A DNA stretch of 34,711 nucleotides from Thermoanaerobaculales bacterium (GCA_021107705.1 JAIOSJ010000341.1:1-34711); one strand, 5' to 3'. Positions 17,101-25,452 are shown, counted from the first letter of the stretch. The notes: generated from the sequence alone by a model not told the origin. Numbers and translations are program-made.

Positions 17101-19233
17101 CCGGACGACACCACGTTTCTCTACCACGCTGCAGGCATCGTCTCCACCGGTGGCGGTGTCCTCAGCCATGCCGGCCTCATCGCGATTCAGTTCCACAAGC
17201 CGGCTCTCATCGTCTCGGGTCGTTGGCGCGTGGAGGATGACGGCGCCAGCACTCTGCTCTACAAGGTGCCGGAGTACCACGAGAAGGAGCGTGTGGTCGG
17301 CGGTCTGCCGGTCTGTATTCGGGACCGGCTGCGTGAGCGGGAGCACGTCCTGCGCGAGGGCGATCTCGTCATCCTCAACGCCACCCAGGGAACCTTACAG
17401 GTTTTGGGTCAGGATCGCGATGCGCTCGCCCTCCACGACGGCCTACGGCATTTAGGTAAGGCGATTCACCGTCTCGGACACGCCACGGGCGACCAGGAGG
17501 TCCTCGCCCTGCGTGGACGTCGCATCCGTGCTCGCCACCAACTCGAGAAGTTGCTCACCCAGCTCGCGGACCCGGTGCCGGCACGCTGGGTCGTGCACGA
17601 ATTACTGCTTGGAGGGCTGGTGCCGAGTACCGGCAGCAGCCATGCCGACCGCGAGCTGCTGCTGCAGGTGTTGCTCCACAACCGGCGACTCGAGGGCGTC
17701 TGCCGGGTCTTCGCGGAACGCACCTCCGCCGAACTCGAGCGTCGCTTGGCGAAGACCATCGCAACCGCCGAGCGTTCGATTAAGAATGCCGACTTTCTGT
17801 TCGAGGTCCTCGGGCCGCGGCTCGACGCTCTGCGGATCCGCGACAGTTTCGAGGAGGCCGTTGCGTGCATAGGCCCGAGGCCGGCGTCATCGACCGCGGC
17901 ATCGACACCCATCGATCACATCGACGCTCTCACTCGTAACTCGCTGCAACGGTTGCGGAAAAATCTCTCAGCCGAGGTGACGACCAGCGACGGCGACGAG
18001 CCCCACTTTCGGCACAAGGTACGTCAGTTTGAGCGGATCGACGCAGTGCTCGGGGTCAAAAGCCAGGACCGTCAGGAGGGCGTACGGGCTGCCGAGCGCC
18101 TGGCCGATCGTGACGCCGCGACATGCCGCCGCCTGGAAAGGCGTCTGGTGCTCGGCGCCTTAGACGGTGGTCTCGAACTCTTTTCTCTGATCGGCTCGAA
18201 GGCGGCCAACCTGGCCGAAATCGGCCGGCTCATCGGACCCGATCTGGTGCCGCCGTGGTTCGTCGTAACCGACCGAGCCTTTCGCCTTGCGTTGGCTCAG
18301 GCCCCGGGGGCTCGTTCGCTCGTAACAGCTGGTTTGAATAGCCAACCATCGACTCTTCGTGAGGCCATCGACGCCGTGCTCGCGAGACGAGACCTCTCCA
18401 ACTTTGAGAAGTCGACTCACATCCGTGCACTGTGGGAGGGCGTCGAACTCCCGGACGTCTTGGTCACCGAGGTTCTTGAAGCCTATCGCGGTCTCGCGGC
18501 AGCAGACATCGACGAGGCCCCAGCCGAATCGAAAGACGGCCCATTCGTTGCTCTCCGGTCATCCTCGCGGGAGGAGGATACCGAGATCGCAGCCGGGGCC
18601 GGCGAGTTTGACACCTTTCTCTTCGTCAGCGGTTCGAGTTCGCTGATCGAGTACCTGAAACGAACCTGGAGCGGGCTCTGGACCGAGCGTGCGATCCACA
18701 ATCGGGCGGTAGCCGGCACGATCGACGCTGAAGGGGGCGGGGTGGTGATCCAGCGGATCGTCTGGTCGAGGGTTTCCGGCGTGTTGTTGACCATCAATGT
18801 GGGCAAGGGCGAACTCCAGGAAATCCAGATCAACGCCGGACTCGGCCTCGGCGAGGGGATCGTGTCCGGGATCGTTGCTGCCGACCAGATTACGGTCAGC
18901 AAAGAGGGTGACCTGTCGAGCGGCGATCTGCGGTTCACTTATGTAACGGCCGACAAGCAGGAGCGGGTTGTCTTCAATCGCCGTGCAGGCGCCGGTACCG
19001 TGCGCACCGAGACCCTGTACCACCAACGACTTCGCCCAGCCCTTGAGTATGTGGAGTTGTGCGAGCTGGTGCGCGTAGCTTCTCGCCTGGAAGCCGCCTA
19101 CGGATACCCCCTCGACATCGAGTTTGCGCTCGAAGGTTCACGTCTGTGGATTCTCCAAGCGCGACCGGTGGTGACTTTCCTCGCTGTATTTCAAGAGACA
19201 CTCGAACGCCGGCCGCTGGAGGTTCAGACATGA
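14179..19233 (+). CDS. permuted dikinase-like phosphotransfer protein (swivelling His domain before ATP-grasp domain)
   Basis: The 1684-residue soluble protein has about 930 N-terminal residues I cannot assign. At about 937-1060 comes a PEP-utiliser swivelling domain whose active segment is VSTGGGVLSHAGLIAIQF, with His997 at the phospho-histidine position. A helical linker (about 1090-1320) follows. The last ~350 residues are a PPDK/PEP-synthase ATP-grasp domain: LIGSKAANLAEIG at about 1335, ALRSSSREEDTEIAAGAGEF at about 1456, GLGLGEGIVSGIVAADQ, and the closing DIEFALEG..LWILQARPV. In pyruvate phosphate dikinase, PEP synthase and rifampicin phosphotransferase the ATP-grasp domain comes first, so the order here is reversed. 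No PEP/pyruvate barrel was found. ATP-driven phosphorylation of His997 and transfer to an unknown acceptor is inferred. The stop overlaps the start of the malic-enzyme-like gene. Confidence 0.8.
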   Translation: MSPNEGESQTQRQTSGDASVATLVGSLSSQLELLTGSTDRVRSLCAKIGENLERPPSEDDLGQLQVLAHSLRTKTGTRVTPVADLLETVVATCPVPWTFLAEMLRARDKKVSRRALEQASAHAASGAMPVELPVVELFAEQLETEEGPFSDRQSLEAIAGIVRRMPAPMGGDPVKALLLDSTNQHLSRLAARLLDLNDEPAPEGLARRMLGTEAYEYLASYLAFTRAGHNDLLHLSGPALGESPVVEALRQVEEVRGEELLRQVIAELGWPRMALGIEVRPMAGVCIAGSIPFTVSPWEVSLLKSCSDQVRCSGEWMLFIAHGGLAAEERGGVDFSGPVARFRGLNLLHSELLEAMLDVAPLTIDRVDRLVAGMDQVVEDFMVLFATHSDECALLPDVYGGLRREILDGLEAEVGGPSISPEVTRLTTSFEEPANLGEVRTLHGLKRYLHQKGLALGSRLAGVQSGPQRTIDLVLARRDGLHTIRRIRYTDFESGNAGPQSGSSVPYSVRVAIEGFARQFIAGRRHFPDLEVFCYGNEVHYYLAFRNHPAFIRVDFSPPLRGGMVDLEFFGVSAYELNQHPAINLEAISVFLREIGFEVTLDDTHVHARCDKDSVLGLGALCERADALLRLAPYFMDLDWTIGSLDLNEAARSKLIRSWAASFKRWGELPLDRLLTRDHVGVLVGVETGLAGEQEVAWSGEGACLDRFSTPLPPGFLSRLQVTLRDLGVDGPPLLEDDADRMMGQIQLEDSFLGPLRAAVARGQLVVAPAGYRSCSFDVFAVEHEVERFAEILSSGYQVVAPLVAVARVAVSLERILDFRTTGHVAGRKVQRTRLALLGDEIEIYVLRDDQDIIRLALYSHGDTLWRDRESVDAPWRSNACSDAIELATLLRTNGYLAPGAEVKVPETRAEARDILREIAEGSSPHEPGPLPGERMLTGLQASPGRVVGPAVFGTEGRRPEELEGVVLVSPSVSPDDTTFLYHAAGIVSTGGGVLSHAGLIAIQFHKPALIVSGRWRVEDDGASTLLYKVPEYHEKERVVGGLPVCIRDRLREREHVLREGDLVILNATQGTLQVLGQDRDALALHDGLRHLGKAIHRLGHATGDQEVLALRGRRIRARHQLEKLLTQLADPVPARWVVHELLLGGLVPSTGSSHADRELLLQVLLHNRRLEGVCRVFAERTSAELERRLAKTIATAERSIKNADFLFEVLGPRLDALRIRDSFEEAVACIGPRPASSTAASTPIDHIDALTRNSLQRLRKNLSAEVTTSDGDEPHFRHKVRQFERIDAVLGVKSQDRQEGVRAAERLADRDAATCRRLERRLVLGALDGGLELFSLIGSKAANLAEIGRLIGPDLVPPWFVVTDRAFRLALAQAPGARSLVTAGLNSQPSTLREAIDAVLARRDLSNFEKSTHIRALWEGVELPDVLVTEVLEAYRGLAAADIDEAPAESKDGPFVALRSSSREEDTEIAAGAGEFDTFLFVSGSSSLIEYLKRTWSGLWTERAIHNRAVAGTIDAEGGGVVIQRIVWSRVSGVLLTINVGKGELQEIQINAGLGLGEGIVSGIVAADQITVSKEGDLSSGDLRFTYVTADKQERVVFNRRAGAGTVRTETLYHQRLRPALEYVELCELVRVASRLEAAYGYPLDIEFALEGSRLWILQARPVVTFLAVFQETLERRPLEVQT

Positions 19234-21476
19234 TTAGACGACAGGATTCCCTCGACTATCACGCCGGCGACCGCCCGGGCAAAATCGCCATCAGGGCCAC
19301 GAAGCAGTGCCTGAGCCCCCGTGAAATGCGTCTTGCCTACCTTCCGGGCGCGAGATTTCCTGCCGAGGAGATCGCCCGCGATCCGGCGGCTGTCTATCGT
19401 TACACGGCCCGAGAGAACCTCGTCGGCGTCATCACCAACGGAACCGCCTTGCCCGGTCTTGGTGACGTCGGCCCGGCGGCCGCCAAACCCATGCAGGAAG
19501 GCATGGCGGTGTTGTTCAAGCGACTTGCCGATATCGATGTCTTCGACCTCGAGCTGGACACCGCCGATGTGGATCGGTTTGTGGACACGGTGCGGGTGCT
19601 CGAACCAACCTTCGGCGCGATCAACCTCAAGGACATCCGTGCCCCCGAAGGACTCCAAATTTACGAGCGGCTCTGCGATGAACTCAGCATCCCGGTCTTC
19701 CACGAGGGCCTCTACGGTACTGCGGTCGTGGCCATCGCCGCCATCATCAACGCCCTCGAATTGGTCGAAAAGACGATCGACCAGGCGCAGGTGGTCCTGT
19801 GCGGCGCCGGAACGCTGGGAACGGGGTGTGCGCGCCTCCTGCTGAGCCTTGGGGTGCGGCCGGACAATCTCCTGGTGTATGACAAGGAAGGTCTGCTCCA
19901 TCCTGAGCGCGACGATCTCTTTGAATACCAGAGGATCTTTCAGCGCGACTGCCCCGTGCGCCGGCTTGAGGAGGGCATCGAAGGGGCGGATATCTTCCTC
20001 GGCGCCTCTGCGGGCGGCGTTCTCAGCCAGCAGATGGTGCGCCGTATGGCACGCTTCCCGATTGTGCTTGCGCTTGCCACGCCGGAACCGGAGATTTCCT
20101 GGGAGGACGCCCGTGCTGCCCGCCAGGACGTCATCGTGGCCACGGCGCTCGGAATTCACCCGAACGCTGTTCTCGACACCCTGAGTTTCCCCTACATTAT
20201 TCGTGGCGCCCTCGATGTTCGGGCGACAAGGATCACCGAAAACATGCTGCTCGCCGCGGCCCAGGCCCTGGCGGAACTGGCCCGCGAGGAGGTTGTGGAG
20301 GAAGTGGAACGGGCCTACGCGCACGAGCGCTTCAGCTTCGGCCCCGGCTACCTGTTACCAAAGCCGATCGATCCACGGATCCTGGTTCGGGAGTCCTCCG
20401 CCGTTGCCGAGTGTGCCATTCGAGAGAAGGTGGCCCAACGACCGCTTGAGGTCGAAACGTATCAAGAGAGCCTCGGAATACGGCTCGGTACCGGACGAGA
20501 GATTCTTCGTGGTCTCATCCTCAGGGCGCGCCAGCATCCCCTTCGGGTCGTCTTCTCAGAGGGGAGCAGTGAGGCTGTGCTCCGTGCCTGCCGCATCCTC
20601 CTCGACGAGGAAATCGCGTCGCCGATCGTCCTCGGACGAGAAGATGAGGTGAGTCGGACCATCGACCGTATCGGCGTCGATCTCGGCGGTCTTCCGGTCA
20701 TCGACCCTGATCGCAGCGCCCACCTGGAGACCTACGTCGAGGAGTATTTCAGGATGCGCGGTCGCCGGGGCGTCATGCGGCCCGCCGCTGCAGACAGAGT
20801 CCGGCAGCGCGACCGTTTCGCTGCGATGATGGTGCATTCCGGTGACGCCGACATGATGATCGGGGGTTCCCGTACCGATTACGCAGAGACTCTGCGCACC
20901 ATCCTCGAGGTGATCGGCCCGGCGCCCGGCGTGCGCCGTATCTCGAGCCACTACCTCGTGCTGCTGCCGAAGGACGTGGTGCTGATCGCCGACTGTGCGG
21001 TCAACATCGACCCGGACGCCGAGGACTTGGCCGAGATCGCCCTCCTCGCAGCACGGACCGCCGGCGCGCTCGGCATCGAACCAAAAGTTGCCATGCTCTC
21101 CTTCTCCAACTTCGGCACCATCGCCCACCCCCATGCCGACCTCATGCGACGCGCGACCAAGATCGCCAAGGAGCGTGCCCCAGACCTCATGATCGACGGA
21201 GAAATGCAGCTCGCAACCGCCCGTAACGGCGCCCTGCGCCGAGAGTACTTTCCGTTCGCTGCCCTCGACAGCGACGCCAACGTGCTCATTTTTCCCGACC
21301 TTCAATCCGGTAACCTGACGATGCAATCACTGCATTACATGGGGGATGCGGTACCGATCGGCCCCATCCTGATGGGCACCCGCCTCCCCGCCCACCTTCT
21401 CCCCTACGGGGCAACTGTGGAGGAGGTGGTCAACCTGACGGCGATCGGCGTCGTCAAGGCTGCAGCCCTCGTGTAG
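19230..21476 (+). CDS. malic enzyme-phosphotransacetylase fusion (MaeB-like) with degenerate malic site
   Basis: The 748-residue protein starts at ATG 19230, overlapping the upstream TGA by ATGA. Residues 1 to about 430 are MaeB-like malic enzyme with a Rossmann loop ([12 protein letters not shown], about 189-200). Residues about 440-748 are the phosphotransacetylase-like domain typical of large malic enzymes, where it is regulatory. Against the recalled E. coli MaeB sequence, Tyr39 is kept (Tyr37). The catalytic Lys94 is Met92 ([10 protein letters not shown]). The metal ligands Glu136-Asp137 read Lys134-Asp135 (NLKDI). The Asp161-Asp162 pair is Glu159-Gly160 ([11 protein letters not shown]). 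Malate decarboxylation is therefore doubtful; a sensor or scaffold for the dikinase-like partner is inferred from the translational coupling. Confidence 0.85.
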   Translation: MIRRQDSLDYHAGDRPGKIAIRATKQCLSPREMRLAYLPGARFPAEEIARDPAAVYRYTARENLVGVITNGTALPGLGDVGPAAAKPMQEGMAVLFKRLADIDVFDLELDTADVDRFVDTVRVLEPTFGAINLKDIRAPEGLQIYERLCDELSIPVFHEGLYGTAVVAIAAIINALELVEKTIDQAQVVLCGAGTLGTGCARLLLSLGVRPDNLLVYDKEGLLHPERDDLFEYQRIFQRDCPVRRLEEGIEGADIFLGASAGGVLSQQMVRRMARFPIVLALATPEPEISWEDARAARQDVIVATALGIHPNAVLDTLSFPYIIRGALDVRATRITENMLLAAAQALAELAREEVVEEVERAYAHERFSFGPGYLLPKPIDPRILVRESSAVAECAIREKVAQRPLEVETYQESLGIRLGTGREILRGLILRARQHPLRVVFSEGSSEAVLRACRILLDEEIASPIVLGREDEVSRTIDRIGVDLGGLPVIDPDRSAHLETYVEEYFRMRGRRGVMRPAAADRVRQRDRFAAMMVHSGDADMMIGGSRTDYAETLRTILEVIGPAPGVRRISSHYLVLLPKDVVLIADCAVNIDPDAEDLAEIALLAARTAGALGIEPKVAMLSFSNFGTIAHPHADLMRRATKIAKERAPDLMIDGEMQLATARNGALRREYFPFAALDSDANVLIFPDLQSGNLTMQSLHYMGDAVPIGPILMGTRLPAHLLPYGATVEEVVNLTAIGVVKAAALV

Positions 21477-21661
21477 AGGTCCGGCCGAAAACCCCTTGCG
21501 AAGCGAAAATTGTGAGGAGGTGCGAGGTGTGCTTTCGGAAGGCCGCAGCCACAATTATCCCATTCAATTGGACCTCTCAAAGCTCGACGGGGGTTGTCAG
21601 TTTTTGGTCAGGACTTGACCGGCCGACGAATCAGCCCACGATCACCACGTTCAAAATTGTC

Positions 21662-22495
21662 TCACAAGCAACCGTCCGTCCCCATCCCAACCGGGTTGGA
21701 GCTGCCGCGGCTGTAGCCGGCGAGATCCACGGTGACGAAAAGGAAGCCGGCGGCCTTGATGCCCTCCACGAGTTGTTGCCGCAGCCCCGGATTTGCGATG
21801 CGTGCGATCTCGTCTGCCGGCAACTCCAAGCGGGCCACAACTCCGTGGAAACGCACCCGGTACTGTGAGAAGCCGAGATCGGCCACCACAGCCTCGGCGG
21901 CGGCCACCTGCTTGAGGCCGAGCACCGTAATGCCGGTTCCGGTGGGGAAGCGGGAGGCCAGACAGGCGAGCTCGGGCTTGGAGGCGGTGGGCAGGTCGAG
22001 ACGTGCGGAGTGGGCGCGGATCGTGGCCTTGTCGAAGCCCAGTTCAACGAAGGGCGACCGGATGCCGGCCTCGTCGGCGGCCCGGTTGCCGGGGCGGTGG
22101 TCCGAGAGGTCGTCAGTGTTGAGTCCGTTGACGATCACCGCGAGTTCGGCTTCGACCGCCACCCGCGCGCAGATGGTGTAGAGCTCTGATTTGCAGTGAT
22201 AGCAACGGTCGGCGTCGTTGACGAGGTACTGGGGCTTTGAGGTCTCGCCCGAGTGTTCCAGTCGGTGCTCAATGCCGATGCTCTCGGCCAGTTCGCGGGC
22301 CTCGTCGAGCTCGTGGGGCGCAAGACTTGCCGAAACCGCCGTGAGGGCCAGTGCGCGCTCGCCGAGTGCGTCGTGGGCGGCTTTGGCGAGCAGGGTGGAG
22401 TCCACGCCGCCGGAGTAGGCCACGAGGACCGAGCCGGTCTCGCGAAACCACCTCAGAAGGCGGTTGTACTCGGCTGCTTTCGGATCACTCATCAT
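21662..22495 (-). CDS. larE: LarE, ATP-dependent sacrificial sulfur transferase
   Basis: The 277-residue PP-loop protein has AYSGGVDSTLL at residues 26-36 for ATP. CYHCKSELY is near residue 98, and Cys178 in KPELACLASRFPTG matches the sacrificial cysteine (Cys176 of Lactiplantibacillus LarE). LarE adenylates a carboxylate of the pyridinium-3,5-biscarboxylate mononucleotide and donates its own cysteine sulfur, twice per cofactor. The start (ATGATG at 22495/22492) overlaps the larC stop by about 11 bases. It is the last gene of larB-larC-larE; the neighbouring plus-strand gene is convergent. Confidence 0.93.
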   Translation of the reverse strand: MMSDPKAAEYNRLLRWFRETGSVLVAYSGGVDSTLLAKAAHDALGERALALTAVSASLAPHELDEARELAESIGIEHRLEHSGETSKPQYLVNDADRCYHCKSELYTICARVAVEAELAVIVNGLNTDDLSDHRPGNRAADEAGIRSPFVELGFDKATIRAHSARLDLPTASKPELACLASRFPTGTGITVLGLKQVAAAEAVVADLGFSQYRVRFHGVVARLELPADEIARIANPGLRQQLVEGIKAAGFLFVTVDLAGYSRGSSNPVGMGTDGCL

Positions 22496-23681
22496 CGTCC
22501 TCCGGGAGGCCGGCAGCTGCGGCTGCCAGCACGTCCCTCACGGGCACTCCCGCCCGCCGCGCCAGCTCGGCACAGTCCTCGAATTCGGGCACCCGCCGCA
22601 GCACCCGCTCGCCGTCGAGGGCGGTCTTGACTGCAACCTCGCCCCACGGTGTGACGACCTTTTCCATGCGGCGGCTAAGGTGGTACTTGGTCACCGGGTA
22701 GCTGCGGCAGCCGAGACTGGTTGTCTCGCGCAGCAGCACGTCCACCGCCGCATTCACCTTGGCGGCGGGAGTCAGGGCGGAAATCAGGTGGCCTGGGCGG
22801 CCCTTCTTCATCACCAGGGGCGTGATGTAGGCATCGAGGGCGCCGGACTCAAGGAGGTGGTCGATGATCACCGGCAATACCCGAGGGTCGAGATCATCCA
22901 CGTTGCACTCGACGATCGTGTGGTCGCTCGCGGCCACGGCCGGAGTTTCCCGGCTGCGCCCCACGAAGGCGCGCACCACGTTGGGCAGGCCCGGGTAGGA
23001 TCGGGAACCTGCTCCAACGCCGACGGCCTCCACGGTCATGGTGGGCATGGCCTCTTCGAAGCGTGCGGCCAGGGTTGTCACCAGGGCCGCGCCGGTGGGG
23101 GTGACGGTTTCGCCTTCTATTCCGGCTGGGCGCACAGGGACCCCGCGCAGCATGGCGGCCACCGCCGGGGCCGGTAGGGGCATTGTGCCGTGGGCGCAGT
23201 CCACCGTTCCGTGGCCCATGGGTAGTGGCGAGCAGATGACTTCATCCACCTGCAGCTGATCGAGAGCCATGGCCGCGCCGAGGATGTCCACGACTGCGTC
23301 CACCGCGCCCACCTCGTGGAAGTGGACCTGATCTGGGGTTCGGCCATGGACAGCCCCCTCGGCTTCGGCCAACTTCCGGAACACCTGCTTGGCAAGGGTG
23401 GTGGCGTCGGCTGAGGCGCCAACGCGATCGATGAGCGAGCATACGTCGGCATAGTTGCGATGGCGGGGATGGCGATCCGGGTCGAAGTGGACTTCGAGGC
23501 GCCGCGCGGCAAAGCCACCCGGACGCTCGTTTGGCCATTCCAGGCGCACATCGTCGAAGCCGAGGCGATCGGGTAGGTTGTTGATGAGCGTTTCGCATTT
23601 CGCGGCCTCGGTGAGGGCCGAGAGAAGCATGTCGCCGGCCACGCCGCCGGCACAGTCTAGATACAGGATGCGGCGGCTCAT
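22485..23681 (-). CDS. larC: LarC, nickel-inserting chelatase of nickel-pincer cofactor synthesis
   Basis: The 398-residue protein is a full-length, uninterrupted LarC. The N-terminal signature is LDCAGGVAGDMLLSAL, followed by the His/Asp segment VHFHEVGAVDAVVDILG (about 115-131), GHGTVDCAHGTM, and TVTPTGAALV. The C-terminal domain starts at ECNVDDLDPRV (about 260). LarC uses CTP and inserts nickel into the dithiocarboxylated pyridinium nucleotide. Some bacteria make LarC only by programmed frameshifting; here it is one continuous frame. It overlaps larB and larE by a few bases at each end, implying translational coupling. Confidence 0.94.
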   Translation of the reverse strand: MSRRILYLDCAGGVAGDMLLSALTEAAKCETLINNLPDRLGFDDVRLEWPNERPGGFAARRLEVHFDPDRHPRHRNYADVCSLIDRVGASADATTLAKQVFRKLAEAEGAVHGRTPDQVHFHEVGAVDAVVDILGAAMALDQLQVDEVICSPLPMGHGTVDCAHGTMPLPAPAVAAMLRGVPVRPAGIEGETVTPTGAALVTTLAARFEEAMPTMTVEAVGVGAGSRSYPGLPNVVRAFVGRSRETPAVAASDHTIVECNVDDLDPRVLPVIIDHLLESGALDAYITPLVMKKGRPGHLISALTPAAKVNAAVDVLLRETTSLGCRSYPVTKYHLSRRMEKVVTPWGEVAVKTALDGERVLRRVPEFEDCAELARRAGVPVRDVLAAAAAGLPEDDDE

Positions 23682-24433
23682 GAACGTTCTCCGTCGCCCG
23701 GGGCGATTCGGTGAACCAGGGTCGCGGCGCCGAAACCGTTGTCGATGTTCACCACTCCGATGCCCGCGGCGCAGGAATTGAGCATGCCAAGCAGGGCGGC
23801 CACGCCGCCGAAACTGGCGCCGTAGCCCACCGAGGTGGGCACCGCCACCACCGGGCGGTCCACCAGACCGGCCACCACCGAGGGCAGGGCGCCCTCCATG
23901 CCTGCGGCCACGACCAGTACGTGTGCCTTGCGCAGCCGTTCGAGCACCGAGAAGAGACGGTGGATGCCGGCCACACCCACATCGGGCACACGATCCACCG
24001 GGTGTCCCAGATGCTCGAGCACGGCGGCGGCCTCCTCGGCAACGCCCTGGTCGGAAGTGCCGGCTGAAACGACCGCTACCGGCGGGCAGCTGGGCGGAGG
24101 CGGAGGTGTGGAGAGCACGCGGCCAGCCAGGTTGTAAATGAGCTGTGGATGGTGTTCGAGAAGGGGAGCGGCTCTCTCGGCAGGCAGTCGGGTGACAAGA
24201 ACAGTGTCGCTCCTTTCCAGGCAGCGGGCCACGATGGCTGCCAACTGTTCCTCGGTCTTGCCCGGGGCGAAGATCACCTCGGCCATGCCGGTGCGCCGTG
24301 TCCGGTCGGTGTCGAGACGGGCAAAGCCCAGATCGTCGATGCCGGACGAAGCCAGTCGTTCCATGGCCTCGGCCGGCGCCGTGCGGCCCGCCGCTATCTC
24401 GTCCAGAATCACTTTCAACTCATCTGTCGTCAC
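23678..24433 (-). CDS. larB: LarB, pyridinium-3,5-biscarboxylic acid mononucleotide synthase
   Basis: The 251-residue protein has a variable N-terminal half and a C-terminal AIR-carboxylase-like domain. Visible motifs are PVAVVSAGTSDQGVAEEAA (about 117-135), VVAAGMEGALPSVVAGLV, and PTSVGYGASFGGVAALLGML. LarB carboxylates and hydrolyses nicotinic acid adenine dinucleotide in the first step of nickel-pincer cofactor synthesis. The start is GTG at 24433 with GAGGAGG upstream; its TGA overlaps the larC ATG. It is first in the operon. The promoter must lie in 24434-24520, which I could not resolve. Confidence 0.93.
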   Translation of the reverse strand: MTTDELKVILDEIAAGRTAPAEAMERLASSGIDDLGFARLDTDRTRRTGMAEVIFAPGKTEEQLAAIVARCLERSDTVLVTRLPAERAAPLLEHHPQLIYNLAGRVLSTPPPPPSCPPVAVVSAGTSDQGVAEEAAAVLEHLGHPVDRVPDVGVAGIHRLFSVLERLRKAHVLVVAAGMEGALPSVVAGLVDRPVVAVPTSVGYGASFGGVAALLGMLNSCAAGIGVVNIDNGFGAATLVHRIAPGDGERS

Positions 24434-24468
24434 GCGACCTCCTCAAGAGCGGTTGAACCGCCAAGACG

Positions 24469-24653
24469 CTATCCCGACCTTCTCACCGGCTATCTGCTGC
24501 GGACTGCGCATGGCAGCCATCTGTTGTGCTTTTCGCAAATTGTTCTCCTCGACGGAGTGCAACTACGACTGTGTCGCCCAATTTCCCAAAAACCCAACAT
24601 CTAACGACCCTTCGCAGCCCTCGCGACGAAACCCGGTGAGAAGGTCGGGCTAT
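24469..24653. mobile_element. MITE-like element with 17-bp terminal inverted repeats
   Basis: A perfect 17-bp inverted repeat (CCCGACCTTCTCACCGG at 24473-24489; its complement at 24633-24649) bounds 177 bp of non-coding DNA. CTAT flanks both sides (24469-24472 and 24650-24653), as a target duplication would. A third, single copy of the repeat end lies at 26608-26624. No transposase is encoded. The rest of the gap between larB and the PIN gene (24434-24737) shows nothing else. Confidence 0.55.
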
Positions 24654-24737
24654 GAACGTCAAGAGTATACGCAACAAGATGGACCTTCGACCGTGGGCCG
24701 AGCCGCGGCCAGGTACAATAAAAGAGCCCTTCTCCCC

Positions 24738-25130
24738 TCAGATCGCCTCGATCACCTCAAGGTCGTAAAGATGGATCTGGTGGTCCGCCGTCAAGAGAGG
24801 CATCCTCTCAATCTGAGCCTGAGCCACGAGCATCCGGTCAAAGGGGTCACGGTGATGGGAGGGAAGCCCTCCGGCTCTCAATCCATGGGCATGTGAGGCC
24901 GCAAGGCCCTCAACACCGGTCGCTTCCATCCGGCTCGGTACATACCGCTGGGGAGGCAGCGGCAACTCCAACTTGCCCAATTTATGCTTGATCGAGATCT
25001 CCCAGGCGCTGACGGCGGACAAAAACAGCCGATTGTCCGGATCGGACACCAAATCGAGAGCAGAGCCTGAAAAACGTTCCGGCGTCACTGCCATCCAGAG
25101 CCAGCAGTGGGTGTCCAGTAGGATCTTCAC
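24738..25130 (-). CDS. PIN-domain ribonuclease toxin (VapC type)
   Basis: The 130-residue protein has the PIN acidic residues in order: Asp6 in ILLDTHCWLW, Glu44 in SAWEISIKHKLG, Asp95/Asp98 in HRDPFDRMLVAQA, and Asp116 in LLTADHQI. The DTH..LW opening belongs to the VapC group usually paired with Phd/YefM antitoxins, as here. It would cut RNA when freed from its partner. ATGA overlap with the upstream antitoxin gene keeps their production linked. Confidence 0.9.
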   Translation of the reverse strand: MKILLDTHCWLWMAVTPERFSGSALDLVSDPDNRLFLSAVSAWEISIKHKLGKLELPLPPQRYVPSRMEATGVEGLAASHAHGLRAGGLPSHHRDPFDRMLVAQAQIERMPLLTADHQIHLYDLEVIEAI

Positions 25131-25357
25131 CCCTCAAAAGCCCTCAGGAGGTCTTCTGGAAGAGGGGCGTCAAAGTCGTCGGCAATACGCACCTTCCCAG
25201 CGTCCAGACCCAGTTGCCGTATCGGCTTTCCCTGGATCGGGACCAGGCGGGCAACCGGCTTTCCGGACCTCGAGATCGTCACCTCTTCACCGGCAGCGAT
25301 CCTTCTCAGCAAACGGGAGAGATGAGTCTTGGCTTCGTGAACGGACACTTCCATCAT
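25127..25357 (-). CDS. Phd/YefM-family antitoxin
   Basis: The 76-residue protein has a Phd/YefM N-terminal DNA-binding fold (VHEAKTHLSRLLRRIAAGEE, then VTISRSGKPVARLVP). The acidic, flexible C-terminus should wrap the PIN toxin. The first two codons are ATGATG at 25357 and 25354, with no Shine-Dalgarno sequence. The promoter upstream places the transcription start at or next to the first ATG, so the message is probably leaderless. Repeats between the promoter boxes are likely operators for autorepression. Confidence 0.9.
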   Translation of the reverse strand: MMEVSVHEAKTHLSRLLRRIAAGEEVTISRSGKPVARLVPIQGKPIRQLGLDAGKVRIADDFDAPLPEDLLRAFEG

Positions 25358-25363
25358 AGAGAA

Positions 25364-25392
25364 ATTTTAGACTAAGTCATGAACTAAGTCAA
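25364..25392 (-). promoter_or_regulatory. promoter and direct-repeat operator of the Phd/PIN module
   Basis: On the minus strand TTGACT (25387-25392) and TAAAAT (25364-25369) are separated by exactly 17 bases. GACTTAGT occurs twice across the promoter, overlapping the -35 box and the spacer, a natural autorepressor site. The predicted start falls about 6-7 bases past the -10 box, at the antitoxin ATG. Confidence 0.75.
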
Positions 25393-25406
25393 TCAGTTTT
25401 GTTGAC

Positions 25407-25431
25407 AAAAAAAGGGGGCCCGAAGGCCCCC
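25407..25431 (-). terminator. intrinsic terminator with UUCG tetraloop
   Basis: On the minus strand a 7-bp GC stem (GGGGGCC/GGCCCCC) is closed by TTCG and followed by seven T residues. It terminates minus-strand transcription arriving from the remnant gene at 25453-25610 and insulates the Phd/PIN promoter just downstream. Confidence 0.85.
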
Positions 25432-25452
25432 GAATCTCCATGGTCATCGACC

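Noticed and set aside
19059-19229. Upstream extension of the malic-enzyme-like frame into the preceding gene
   Set aside because: The extension overlaps the conserved ATP-grasp end of the 1684-residue protein; the ATGA overlap at 19230 and the MaeB-like start fit better.
19224-20324. 366-residue minus-strand frame opposite the malic-enzyme-like gene
   Set aside because: The plus strand matches MaeB along its whole length, so the antisense frame is a shadow.
21475-21577. AGAGGTCC/GGACCTCT inverted words between the malic-enzyme-like gene and larE as a terminator
   Set aside because: The arms are about 90 bases apart with no stable local stem or U-tract; I cannot support a terminator.
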